Origin: Labilibacter sediminis
GTDB taxonomy: Bacteria; Bacteroidota; Bacteroidia; Bacteroidales; Marinilabiliaceae
Direction of reading: 5' to 3'
Assembly: GCF_005877885.1 (NCBI RefSeq)
Contig: NZ_VCHY01000004.1
Coordinates: forward strand, 186,001 to 250,000
Length of the DNA stretch: 64,000 bases
Position 1 is the first letter of the stretch, and the number at the start of each line of letters is the position of its first letter. Of this stretch, positions 54,629 to 61,862 are shown piece after piece. The position numbers were made by a program, and so were the translations under genes. Under the pieces are notes generated by a model, which saw only the letters and a list, made by a program, of their open reading frames with translations, was not told the origin of the DNA and searched no databases.

Positions 54629-56032
54629 ATGAAAAGCCTGCCACTTTATTGGAAAATCATTATTGGAATATTATTAGGTGCGCTTTGGGCCGTTTTGTCT
54701 GGTTATCTTGGTTGGCAAGAGTTTACCAGTGACTGGATAGCTCCATTTGGCGAAATTTTTATCAATCTGCTTAAGCTGATTGCGATACCTTTAATTCTGT
54801 TTTCAATTATAAGTGGGATTGTAAGTCTGGGTAATCCTAAAGATTTAGGTAAGTTAGGATTGAGGACTTTGGGTTTATACCTGATAACAACAGTTGTAGC
54901 TGTTTCATTGGGATTGGTGCTGGTGAATACTTTTGCCCCGGGAAAAGCCTTGTCAGATCAGGTTCGTCTTGAAAGTCGTATTTCATATGAGTTATGGGCC
55001 GATCAGGAAAATATCCGGATTAAAGATGGAAAACGCTTTTCTGATATGGCGGAGTATAGCGAGGTAGCAAAAGAAAAAGCTGCACAATTGGATTCATCTG
55101 CCGATGATGAAACAGTGGCTAAATATAAACCAACAGGAGTTCAGGGGCCGCTGCAACCGTTGGTTGACTTGGTTCCGCAAAATATTTTTAGTGCACTCAC
55201 CGGAGCAGGTTCCATGCTTCAGATTATTTTCTTTGCCATCTTTTTTGGTATAGCAATACTCTATGTTCCAAGCGAAAAATCTAGGGTGTTAGTCGGTTTT
55301 TTCGATGGGGCTTCGGAGGTATTCATAAAAATGGTCGATATCATTATGAAAGGAGCTCCCTTTTTTGTTTTTGCCTTAATGGCGGGAGTGGTGAATGATA
55401 TTGCAGGTGATAATCCGGCTAAAATCATCGAAATATTTAAAGGGTTGGGTTGGTATTCATTAACTGTATTAATAGGCTTATTGTTAATGGCCTTTGGTAT
55501 ATATCCGGGCTTACTAAAGTTATTGGTATCAAAGTATAGTTTCTTCGATTTCTTAAGAGGAATTAGTCCTGCACAGGCTTTGGCCTTTTCAACAAGCTCA
55601 AGTGCTGCCACCTTGCCGGTTACTTTTGAGTGTGTGGAAGAAAACCTGGGTGTAGATAAAAAAACAGCCGGATTTGTATTGCCAATAGGTGCTACGGTTA
55701 ATATGGACGGAACAAGTATGTATCAGGCTGTAGCTGTGGTGTTTTTAGCGCAAATGCACATGATTGAATTGTCTTTAGGGCAACAGATAACGGTGGTTCT
55801 AACAGCTACTTTAGCCAGTGTGGGATCTGCTGCTATTCCGAGTGCTGGTGTTGTGATGTTAATGGTTGTTCTTAATTCTGTAGGCCTTAACCCGGCATGG
55901 ATAGCTATTATTTTACCCGTTGACCGTATTTTGGATATGGTGCGTACTACCGTAAATGTTACAGGAGATGCCACTGTAGCTTGCATTATGGATAAGTATA
56001 CGGATGGGGAAGACCTAACTGCCGAAAGCTAG
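54629..56032 (+). CDS. Dicarboxylate/amino acid:cation symporter (DAACS)
   Basis: A 467-residue GltP/GltT-family transporter. Helical hairpin 1 carries AFSTSSSAATLPVTFECVEE, the TM7 NMDGT motif is in LPIGATVNMDGTSMYQAVAV, and TM8 has VDRILDMVRTTVNVTGDA with the substrate-binding Asp and Asn. It takes up glutamate, aspartate or C4-dicarboxylates with protons or sodium. An insert of about 70 residues between TM3 and TM4 (ELWADQENIRIKDGKRFSDM and on) is longer than in E. coli GltP. The last 69 bp of the gene are duplicated at 58187. Confidence 0.92.
   Translation: MKSLPLYWKIIIGILLGALWAVLSGYLGWQEFTSDWIAPFGEIFINLLKLIAIPLILFSIISGIVSLGNPKDLGKLGLRTLGLYLITTVVAVSLGLVLVNTFAPGKALSDQVRLESRISYELWADQENIRIKDGKRFSDMAEYSEVAKEKAAQLDSSADDETVAKYKPTGVQGPLQPLVDLVPQNIFSALTGAGSMLQIIFFAIFFGIAILYVPSEKSRVLVGFFDGASEVFIKMVDIIMKGAPFFVFALMAGVVNDIAGDNPAKIIEIFKGLGWYSLTVLIGLLLMAFGIYPGLLKLLVSKYSFFDFLRGISPAQALAFSTSSSAATLPVTFECVEENLGVDKKTAGFVLPIGATVNMDGTSMYQAVAVVFLAQMHMIELSLGQQITVVLTATLASVGSAAIPSAGVVMLMVVLNSVGLNPAWIAIILPVDRILDMVRTTVNVTGDATVACIMDKYTDGEDLTAES
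55964..56032 (+). repeat. 69-bp direct repeat, left copy (end of transporter gene)
   Basis: The final 23 codons of the DAACS gene including its stop (starts GGAGATGCCACTGTAGCTTG, ends GCCGAAAGCTAG). The right copy is at 58187-58255 with only two differences, both C here and T there (67 of 69 identical). Confidence 0.93.
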
Positions 56033-56144
56033 CGTAGCATATCCAAATAATTACTCATTAGAAATGTCGTAGTATCTTTAATGAGGCAGTGTAAAAAGGG
56101 TTTTATTCGTATAAATGTTACTTATTAAGTTTTTGGTTTAGTAA

Positions 56145-56412
56145 TAACCTGAGTTCGATTAAAATTATAGAGCTCAGATTTCATTAAAACACTGATATAC
56201 ATGTTAAATTCTATTGGCATAGCGAGCTATGTAAATAGAATTTAATGAAGTAGATGAGTGTTTTTATGAAAAGCTCAATGGTAACCACTTATAAACATCT
56301 ATTTTCTGCTTCATATTTGTTCGACATAGCCCGCTATGCCTTCTCAAATATTCCTTGAAACTCAATATTTATAAGCGGTCTGAGCCAGTAATTTTACGTC
56401 GAACTCAGGTTA
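56145..56412. repeat. Family C element with inverted ends and two CATAGC hairpins
   Basis: 268 bp bounded by TAACCTGAGTTCGA and its perfect inverse TCGAACTCAGGTTA; similarity of the ends continues inward (TAAAATTA and GCTCAGA on both sides). The left half has a hairpin TTAAATTCTATT...AATAGAATTTAA with an inner CATAGC GA GCTATG; the right half has TATTTG...CAAATA with an inner CATAGC CC GCTATG. There is no coding capacity. It looks like a miniature inverted-repeat element. Confidence 0.8.
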
Positions 56413-56585
56413 ATATATAATCACCTTTAGGCGTTAGTTGAAAAATAATTGGAAACTGACATCAAGAAAATAACCACTTATTTATTGACAGATCTCTCAT
56501 TCACGTTTATATTATATGCCGATGCCTGAACTATGAAAGCTATTCAGTTTGTATATAATGCATGTTTAATATAAAATAGTGAGTG

Positions 56586-57980
56586 ATGGGAAAGGTGTAT
56601 TTATTAGCCTTATTGGCTTTCGTATTGGTAGCGTGTGAAAAATTGGTTGATGAAGAATCTAATATGAAAATTCAGACCAATGACGCTGTTTTAAAATCAA
56701 TGGTAATTTTAGGAGATGATGTTTATGTTGCGCCTAGCGGCGACTACTCAGGACTTACTGATGCTGATAATATTGAGGAAGGTCTCAATATTGTTAAAAT
56801 TAGTGGAGGGACTGTTTTTTTAACAGATGGTAATGATGCATCAGTAGATCATTATTATACCAGTAGAAATATAGTAGTATCAGAATTTAAAGGGAGTCTT
56901 TTGGGTGAAGATACAGACAATACTATACTACATGCTGGTCGACAATCTGAGGAGCTTGGATTTGAAGCAGCTCTTTCTCCATGGTGGTCGCAAACGGCCG
57001 GAAATCCATATCTGGCAACAGTGTTACAACTTGATAATTCAGTGGGTGATGTAGTTATTAAAAACCTAACAATAAGGGTAGATGATGATCAACCTACAAA
57101 TATAAAGCCTGATTACTACGGAAATGATGCAAGCTATATTAGTAACTTTATTGAAATTCTTGGAGGTGAGCATGATACCTATATTGAAAATGTACATTTG
57201 TTAGGTAAAACAACATCAGCCTATGGAAATGCAAGTGGAATGAATGTTAATTGGGGAGTTCATGTTATGTTGGGTTCACCCGTAAGCGAAGTGAATAAAT
57301 CAGGTAATCTATTTGTTAAAAATCTGAATGTGGAGAATATTGGAGACGCCGCATTAATGTTTATGCGTTTTGCCGAAGGGTCTAATATAATGGTAGATCA
57401 ATTAAACGCAATTAATGTGATACAAGGGGTTACGGCTTTAAATATTTTTAATTCAGACGTAAAAGTAGTCAATTCATATGTGAATTGTCATTCAAATGGT
57501 TTCCCGGGCATGTTCTTTAAAACCATACCTGGTGGGTTAAGTGTTACAGACAATAAAATTGAAAATCCCACATATTGGGGTATAATATTGCATGACGATG
57601 TAAATTCTGCAGAGGTACGGAACAATACATTTATCAATCTTACAAAGTATTTTTGTTTTGCTGCTATTTTAGTTAGAGGTGCGGAAAATATCATAGTTCA
57701 TAATGATTACAAACGTAGTAACTTAAAGGGTATCGGTGTTAATGGAGGCGCTGTAATTCTTTCAGATGTTTCATCGCAAAACTATGTTCATGAGATGAAA
57801 TTTACACCAACTAAGGGAGTCACATTATGCGATATGATTCTGGATGTGACGGACAACTTCGGAACACCTTACTATGATGGCTTAAATGAAATTCATAATT
57901 ATGTAGCATGTGAAAATATGGCTAAGCGAGATTTTAAAATGGAAGAAGTGAAGATTAACCAGAGGGGAGCTAACAGATAA
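56586..57980 (+). CDS. Right-handed beta-helix lipoprotein
   Basis: A 464-residue lipoprotein; the signal ends LVAC (Cys about residue 17). ATG 56586 is used; a GTG one codon earlier is possible. From about residue 60 the chain shows the short regular strands of a parallel beta-helix (VVIKNLTIRVDD, TYIENVHLLG, LFVKNLNVENIG, VKVVNSYVNCHSNG, SVTDNKIENPTYWGIILHDD, AEVRNNTFINLTKY). This fold binds or cleaves polysaccharide in other proteins, but I see no recognisable catalytic set. It lies within the segment bracketed by the 69-bp repeats, and no partner gene is adjacent. Confidence 0.83.
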   Translation: MGKVYLLALLAFVLVACEKLVDEESNMKIQTNDAVLKSMVILGDDVYVAPSGDYSGLTDADNIEEGLNIVKISGGTVFLTDGNDASVDHYYTSRNIVVSEFKGSLLGEDTDNTILHAGRQSEELGFEAALSPWWSQTAGNPYLATVLQLDNSVGDVVIKNLTIRVDDDQPTNIKPDYYGNDASYISNFIEILGGEHDTYIENVHLLGKTTSAYGNASGMNVNWGVHVMLGSPVSEVNKSGNLFVKNLNVENIGDAALMFMRFAEGSNIMVDQLNAINVIQGVTALNIFNSDVKVVNSYVNCHSNGFPGMFFKTIPGGLSVTDNKIENPTYWGIILHDDVNSAEVRNNTFINLTKYFCFAAILVRGAENIIVHNDYKRSNLKGIGVNGGAVILSDVSSQNYVHEMKFTPTKGVTLCDMILDVTDNFGTPYYDGLNEIHNYVACENMAKRDFKMEEVKINQRGANR

Positions 57981-58008
57981 TTTAATTAATTAAGTTGAAT
58001 ATTTTAAG

Positions 58009-58038
58009 AAATACCGGTGTCATCACCGGGATTTTTTT
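58009..58038 (+). terminator. Terminator of the beta-helix lipoprotein gene
   Basis: CCGGTG pairs with CACCGG around a TCAT loop, followed by TTTTTTT. Confidence 0.82.
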
Positions 58039-58186
58039 ACATATGATTGTTACCTTTCAAATAGCTGTTATTTACACTGGTTATTGACAGAATAAGTAAA
58101 GTAGGGAAAAGTATCTATTAAAATTTAAATGTAGTTGGAATTTAGAAAGTTATAGTTTTATTAACGACTGTATCAAATATATGGTC

Positions 58187-58255
58187 GGAGATGTCACTGT
58201 AGCTTGCATTATGGATAAGTATACGGATGGGGAAGACTTAACTGCCGAAAGCTAG
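58187..58255 (+). repeat. 69-bp direct repeat, right copy (orphan transporter 3' end)
   Basis: An isolated copy of the last 23 codons of the DAACS transporter, including the stop, with no transporter gene before it. The copy begins GGAGATGTCACTGTAGCTTG. It lies 2.2 kb downstream of the original in the same orientation. Confidence 0.93.
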
Positions 58256-58340
58256 AGAATCTTACCGAAATAAATACGACCTGACGTATTTACAACACAT
58301 AAATAGCTTCGTAAATTTATATTTACAAAATTATAAAGCT

Positions 58341-58445
58341 ATGAAACGAGCTTGCAAATTTAATTATTCATTTTTCAAATTGTAGAATAATTAAATTTTC
58401 TTGAGAGTTCCATGTGACAAATGAAAAAAAACTAAACACATGAAA
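58341..58445 (+). repeat. Family B repeat, copy B3
   Basis: Starts ATGAAACGAGCTTGCAAAT, contains GAGAGTTCCATGTGACAAAT, and ends ACACATGAAA. The ATG of that end is the start codon of the lipoprotein gene at 58440. See B1 (34655, reverse) and B2 (42753). Confidence 0.65.
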
Positions 58446-58970
58446 GTTTATGTGATATTGTTTCTGTTGGTATGTGGGATTGTGGCCTGCAACGATGATG
58501 ATAAGGATCCTGTCTCTTACGATCCAATCCCGGATGAGCTGGTAGGTACCTGGACCTATACAGATATGGATGATGGGGCGGTGGAAAACTTAGTCTTTCA
58601 AAAGGTAAGCGAGAAAGCAGGTTTAATGGAGTGGTATATGAATATGCATATAGTACCGGGTAAACCACATTTAAAAGGAGAATATGTAAATGTAATGGCT
58701 GCTAAGGCTGAATTTGTCATTCAGGGTACTCTTATTATTCCTTCCATAACACATTGGGGTTCTCAGCTAATTGAATTTGAGGATGATGTTATTTTAGATG
58801 AAATTCGTTGGTATACAATGGATGATGACGAATGGGACTGGTTTGAAACGGAACCTGATATGTCATTTCATTTTGAACTGGGAGAAGATGAATTTATCAT
58901 GCTGGTAGATATGGATGGAGATGGACGATTTGATGAGGATGAAAAAACAATTTATACTCGGGTATTGTAA
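58440..58970 (+). CDS. Small lipoprotein with an EF-hand-like loop
   Basis: A 176-residue lipoprotein; the signal ends CGIVAC (Cys17) followed by the Asp-rich NDDDKDP, a typical surface-exposure-like start in Bacteroidota. The mid part (DELVGTWTYTD and on) looks like a small lipocalin-like beta domain. The C-terminus has DMDGDGRFDEDEK, a canonical calcium loop with Asp/Asp/Asp/Asp/Glu at positions 1, 3, 5, 9 and 12, but only one such loop. Function unknown. Its start codon is provided by repeat B3. Confidence 0.8.
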   Translation: MKVYVILFLLVCGIVACNDDDKDPVSYDPIPDELVGTWTYTDMDDGAVENLVFQKVSEKAGLMEWYMNMHIVPGKPHLKGEYVNVMAAKAEFVIQGTLIIPSITHWGSQLIEFEDDVILDEIRWYTMDDDEWDWFETEPDMSFHFELGEDEFIMLVDMDGDGRFDEDEKTIYTRVL

Positions 58971-59008
58971 TAAGATGTACGAGGGGAGACGGGTTAGTGC
59001 TGGAAATG

Positions 59009-59047
59009 AAAAAGCAGCTATTGGTTTATTCCGATAGCTGCTTTTTT
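59009..59047. terminator. Bidirectional terminator between lipoprotein and tpx
   Basis: AAAAAGCAGCTAT pairs with ATAGCTGCTTTTT around a 12-base loop, giving T-runs on both strands between the convergent genes. Confidence 0.9.
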
Positions 59048-59066
59048 ATAATGATGAAGAGGATAT

Positions 59067-59579
59067 TTAAACAAGTTCTTTGGCAACTTTTAAAGCGGCC
59101 TCGTAATCCGGATCTGAAGTAATCTCAGGAACATATTCAACGTATTTTACAATACCATCTTTGTCAATGATAACGGTTCCTCTTGTTAACAACCTCAGTT
59201 CTTCAATAACAAATCCGTATTTTTCACCAAAATCTAAATCTTTATGATCTGATAAGGTATGGATGTTATTTAATCCTTCAGCACCACAAAAACGAGCTTG
59301 TGCAAAAGGAAGGTCGCATGAAATAGATAATACTACGGCATCTTTTAAATTATTGGCTTCTACATTAAATCTTCTGTTTTGTGCAGCACATACGCCGGTA
59401 TCAATAGAAGGGTACACAACCAATATTCTTACTTTGCCATCGTAATCAGAAAGCTTTACCGGTTTTAGTTCAGGGCTTAGTGCTGTAAAGTCCGGAGCCT
59501 GATCACCTACATTTATTTTATTGCCAACTATAGTTACAGGACCTCCTGCAAAAGTTATCTTTAAATCTGTCTTGTTCAT
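59067..59579 (-). CDS. tpx: Thiol peroxidase
   Basis: A 170-residue atypical 2-Cys peroxiredoxin. The peroxidatic Cys is in PSIDTGVCAAQNRRF (Cys64) and the resolving Cys in ARFCGAEGL (Cys98); the N-terminal FAGGPVTIVG and the VGDQAPDFTAL motif are typical of Tpx. It reduces hydrogen peroxide and lipid peroxides with thioredoxin. It is monocistronic. Confidence 0.94.
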   Translation of the reverse strand: MNKTDLKITFAGGPVTIVGNKINVGDQAPDFTALSPELKPVKLSDYDGKVRILVVYPSIDTGVCAAQNRRFNVEANNLKDAVVLSISCDLPFAQARFCGAEGLNNIHTLSDHKDLDFGEKYGFVIEELRLLTRGTVIIDKDGIVKYVEYVPEITSDPDYEAALKVAKELV

Positions 59580-59977
59580 TGTTTAATTATTTTGTTTAGG
59601 GAATAAACATGGCAAGTTCTAAAAGGTTTAAAAGTTTTAGAAAAAATATTAGTAAGGCACAAAATGAAATACAAGGTGATGGTTGGCGGATATATATAAA
59701 CAATGGTCATGTGTATGAAAATCTGGCAATTAATAGCAGCGCTTATTGAGCTGCACGAAGTATTAGTTTTAGTTTTGATTGTTTTCTTTTCTTTCCCATT
59801 TTGTCTAACAGTCAAATTTATTGCTTTGGCACTATTGCAAATGAGTAAAAACCATTTAATTTGCTACTGTCACGCCTATTTTGTATATACATTGTGTATG
59901 CCCTGCATGGCTGCAGTACACCCACAATCGAAGTTGTTGAAAGAGTTTGAAAATACAAATTGTCTTCAATAAAACAT
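59580..59977. other. Intergenic region upstream of tpx, no gene seen
   Basis: About 400 bp. Two short frames are present, one per strand (59576-59815 and 59703-59972), both rich in Leu, Ile, Phe and Cys without a plausible domain, and they overlap each other. I see only the tpx promoter region and, towards the right end, group II intron debris. Confidence 0.4.
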
Positions 59978-60030
59978 GATGGGAGAGGTGTATTGGTGAA
60001 CTAATGGCTCACTGGCCATCTACTCGATTA
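59978..60030 (+). mobile_element. Group II intron 3'-end remnant
   Basis: GGGAGAGGTG, then GAACTAATGGCTCACTGGCC and CTACTCGATTA form the domain VI hairpin and conserved 3' end of a bacterial group II intron. Nothing of domain V or the maturase is left. The same domain VI sequence appears at 61801-61851. It abuts the 3' end of the CNNM/CBS gene, whose stop codon (60028-60030 on the minus strand) lies at the intron border. Confidence 0.75.
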
Positions 60031-61113
60031 GGTGGCGTTATTATTATTATTATTATTATTATTATTTAGTTTATCAATTAGATTATGTTTTACTTGTCTT
60101 GATTTCCACCTTTCTCGTGCATATTCTCGCATATCTGTTATTGTGTCATTTTCGTCAACAATTTCAAGTCCGAGTAAGGTTTCAATCACATCTTCCATTG
60201 TTACAATCCCATCTAATCCTCCATACTCATCAACAATCATCGCAATATGATCCTTATTTTCTAATAGCTTTTCCCATAATACAAATAGCACCGTAGAATT
60301 GGGGAACACCATGATTTTACGTTTGATATCTTTTAATAACAGATCATGTTTGTTTTCAGCTAAATTCTCAAATACCTGTTGCCTAAGCACATATCCAGTT
60401 ATGTTTTCATCGTTTCCTGAAAAAACCGGAATTCGTGAATAACTTAAATAATCCTTGTTTTTTAAAAAGTCCTGCAACTGTAAATTCTCGTCAGCAACTG
60501 CAACTACAACTCTGGGAGTCATAATTTCTGTGACTTTTATATTTTTCAGTTTAAGTATATTTTGAATGATTATATTTTCTTTTTCTGAAAACAAACCTTC
60601 ATCAGCTCCAATGCTGGCTAATGCAGCGATTTCTTCCCTACTTGTAGATAGCTCTTCTTTATTACTTGAAATAATCCTTGTAATAAATGCTGACATAATT
60701 ACTAGCGGATAAGTAATAATTATCATTGTCTTAATTGTATAATAAGAAATCATTGATAGATTTCTCCAAAATTTGGCTCCAATAGTTTTGGGTATTATTT
60801 CCGTTACTATAAGTATTAAAATAGTCAAGATAGCTGACACAACGCCAAATGAAGCTTCCCCAAAAACCTTTATAGCTTGAGCCCCAACTCCAGCAGCTCC
60901 AACTGTATGAGCAACTGTATTTAAGGATAAGATAGCAGACAAAGGTTTATCTATATTTACTTTTAGGTCAATAAATGATTTAGCCCAATGATGTCCTTTA
61001 TCCTGTTTTACAATCAAAAATGATTGAGGAGTTGAAAGAAGTACTGATTCCATTATAGAACATAGAAACGAAACGAATAAGGCTAAGAATAAATATGCAA
61101 TTAAAGCTATCAT
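60028..61113 (-). CDS. CNNM/DUF21 membrane protein with CBS pair and poly-Asn tail
   Basis: A 361-residue HlyC/CorC-family protein: DUF21 membrane domain (LIAYLFLALFVSFLCSIMES through LVIMSAFITRII), then a CBS pair (TEIMTPRVVVAVADENLQLQ, YSRIPVFSGNDENITGYVLR and IAMIVDEYGGLDGIVTMEDV, EDVIETLLG). The C-terminal CorC/HlyC domain usual in longer members is absent. Such proteins are linked to magnesium or cobalt handling. The C-terminus is odd: ten consecutive Asn encoded by an AAT repeat, then Ala-Thr-stop, with the stop at the border of an intron remnant. The ATG overlaps the TGA of an upstream remnant (ATGA). Confidence 0.87.
   Translation of the reverse strand: MIALIAYLFLALFVSFLCSIMESVLLSTPQSFLIVKQDKGHHWAKSFIDLKVNIDKPLSAILSLNTVAHTVGAAGVGAQAIKVFGEASFGVVSAILTILILIVTEIIPKTIGAKFWRNLSMISYYTIKTMIIITYPLVIMSAFITRIISSNKEELSTSREEIAALASIGADEGLFSEKENIIIQNILKLKNIKVTEIMTPRVVVAVADENLQLQDFLKNKDYLSYSRIPVFSGNDENITGYVLRQQVFENLAENKHDLLLKDIKRKIMVFPNSTVLFVLWEKLLENKDHIAMIVDEYGGLDGIVTMEDVIETLLGLEIVDENDTITDMREYARERWKSRQVKHNLIDKLNNNNNNNNNNAT
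60038..60067. repeat. (ATT)n / (AAT)n microsatellite in coding sequence
   Basis: About ten copies of the trinucleotide, encoding the poly-Asn tail of the CNNM/CBS protein on the minus strand. Copy number changes would alter tail length without shifting the frame. Confidence 0.9.
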
Positions 61114-61220
61114 TTTTTCTTATGAATATACAATTTTGTTTTTTTATCCAATGTCTTTGGAAAAATGTCATCTAACATTTCCACATGCCCAATTGGCACC
61201 ATATGGTTAATGTCTGAAAA
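61110..61220 (-). pseudogene. 3' remnant of an unidentified gene coupled to the CNNM/CBS gene
   Basis: The minus strand encodes FSDINHMVPIGHVEMLDDIF, then PKTLDKKTKLYIHKK and TGA. The TGA overlaps the ATG of the CNNM/CBS gene (ATGA), a normal translational coupling. Upstream the frame is closed by a stop at 61221-61223 and the rest of the gene is gone, replaced by intron-derived sequence. I do not recognise the protein. Confidence 0.45.
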
Positions 61221-61399
61221 TTATCTTTGTTATGCTTTTAAAGCCAAGCTAAAATATCATAAAAATTATAGTAAACAAAAATTAATCAGTGCTCATTTAG
61301 AGTACACCCCTTCGTTGTTTAAATGTAGACTCTATGTCAGTCATCAGGCTGAGCGCTATACCAAACGATTTATATTATTTAGTGGCTGTGGTGAGCAGG

Positions 61400-61851
61400 G
61401 GAGGGGCTATTGTCCAAAGCCCTATATTAGGACCATTACTAGTGATCGTCTTCTAAAGAGAGGTTATATTGCTTTGGCTGAAACACACAACCCAATGGTT
61501 GCTACTTAATCTCATAAACCAAATTCGTTGTTCCCCTTGATGTAAAGAAACGCCGTATAAGCTCAAAGAGGATGCACCAGTGGAGCATTAAACCCGTATT
61601 ATGTATTAGAACTTCGTCATGAACATTGAAAGCACGATAAAACAAGGCTTTACTGAAACGAGGCATAGCATCGTTCTGGTGAGTTGAAGTGAAGCTACAA
61701 AGTGTTTTGTTTTGAAGTGATTTCAATGTGTAATAGATTTTCTAATGCATAAAGCGGGTTAAATGAAGAGGAATAGCGTAGCTACCCGTACGTACAGTTA
61801 TGTGAGAGGTGCACCAGTAAACTAATGGCTCACTGGTTATCTGCTCGATTA
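61400..61851 (+). mobile_element. Group II intron 3' remnant interrupted by repeat A4
   Basis: From about 61400 the plus strand reads PYIRTITSDRLLKRGYIALA and a stop at 61507, like the C-terminal tail of group II maturases (compare TSERLR at 23030). GCCGTAT (about 61551) begins a domain V-like segment which is cut by repeat A4 (61591-61760) and resumes as CTACCCGTACGTACAG, GTGAGAGGTGCACCAGTAAA, and ends CTGCTCGATTA at 61851. The end is nearly the same as that at 60030. The 5' part is absent. Confidence 0.6.
61591..61760. repeat. Family A intergenic repeat, copy A4
   Basis: 170 bp, starts AACCCGTATTATGTATTAGAA and ends with the inverse AATGCATAAAGCGGGTT. Core GAGGCATAGCATCGTTCTGG and the AAAACAAG region are nearly identical to A3, minus A3's 20-bp insert. 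TTAAA lies before and TTAAAT after. It is inserted in the group II intron remnant. Confidence 0.88.
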
Positions 61852-61862
61852 GGAAAAGTTGT

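Noticed and set aside
59703-59972. An 89-codon hydrophobic frame upstream of tpx
   Set aside because: It overlaps an equally long frame on the other strand, has no known domain and runs into intron debris; chance open frame is likelier.
61165-61509. A 114-codon frame as an independent gene
   Set aside because: Its first part overlaps the coding remnant on the other strand and its last part reads like a maturase tail; best explained as intron remnant.
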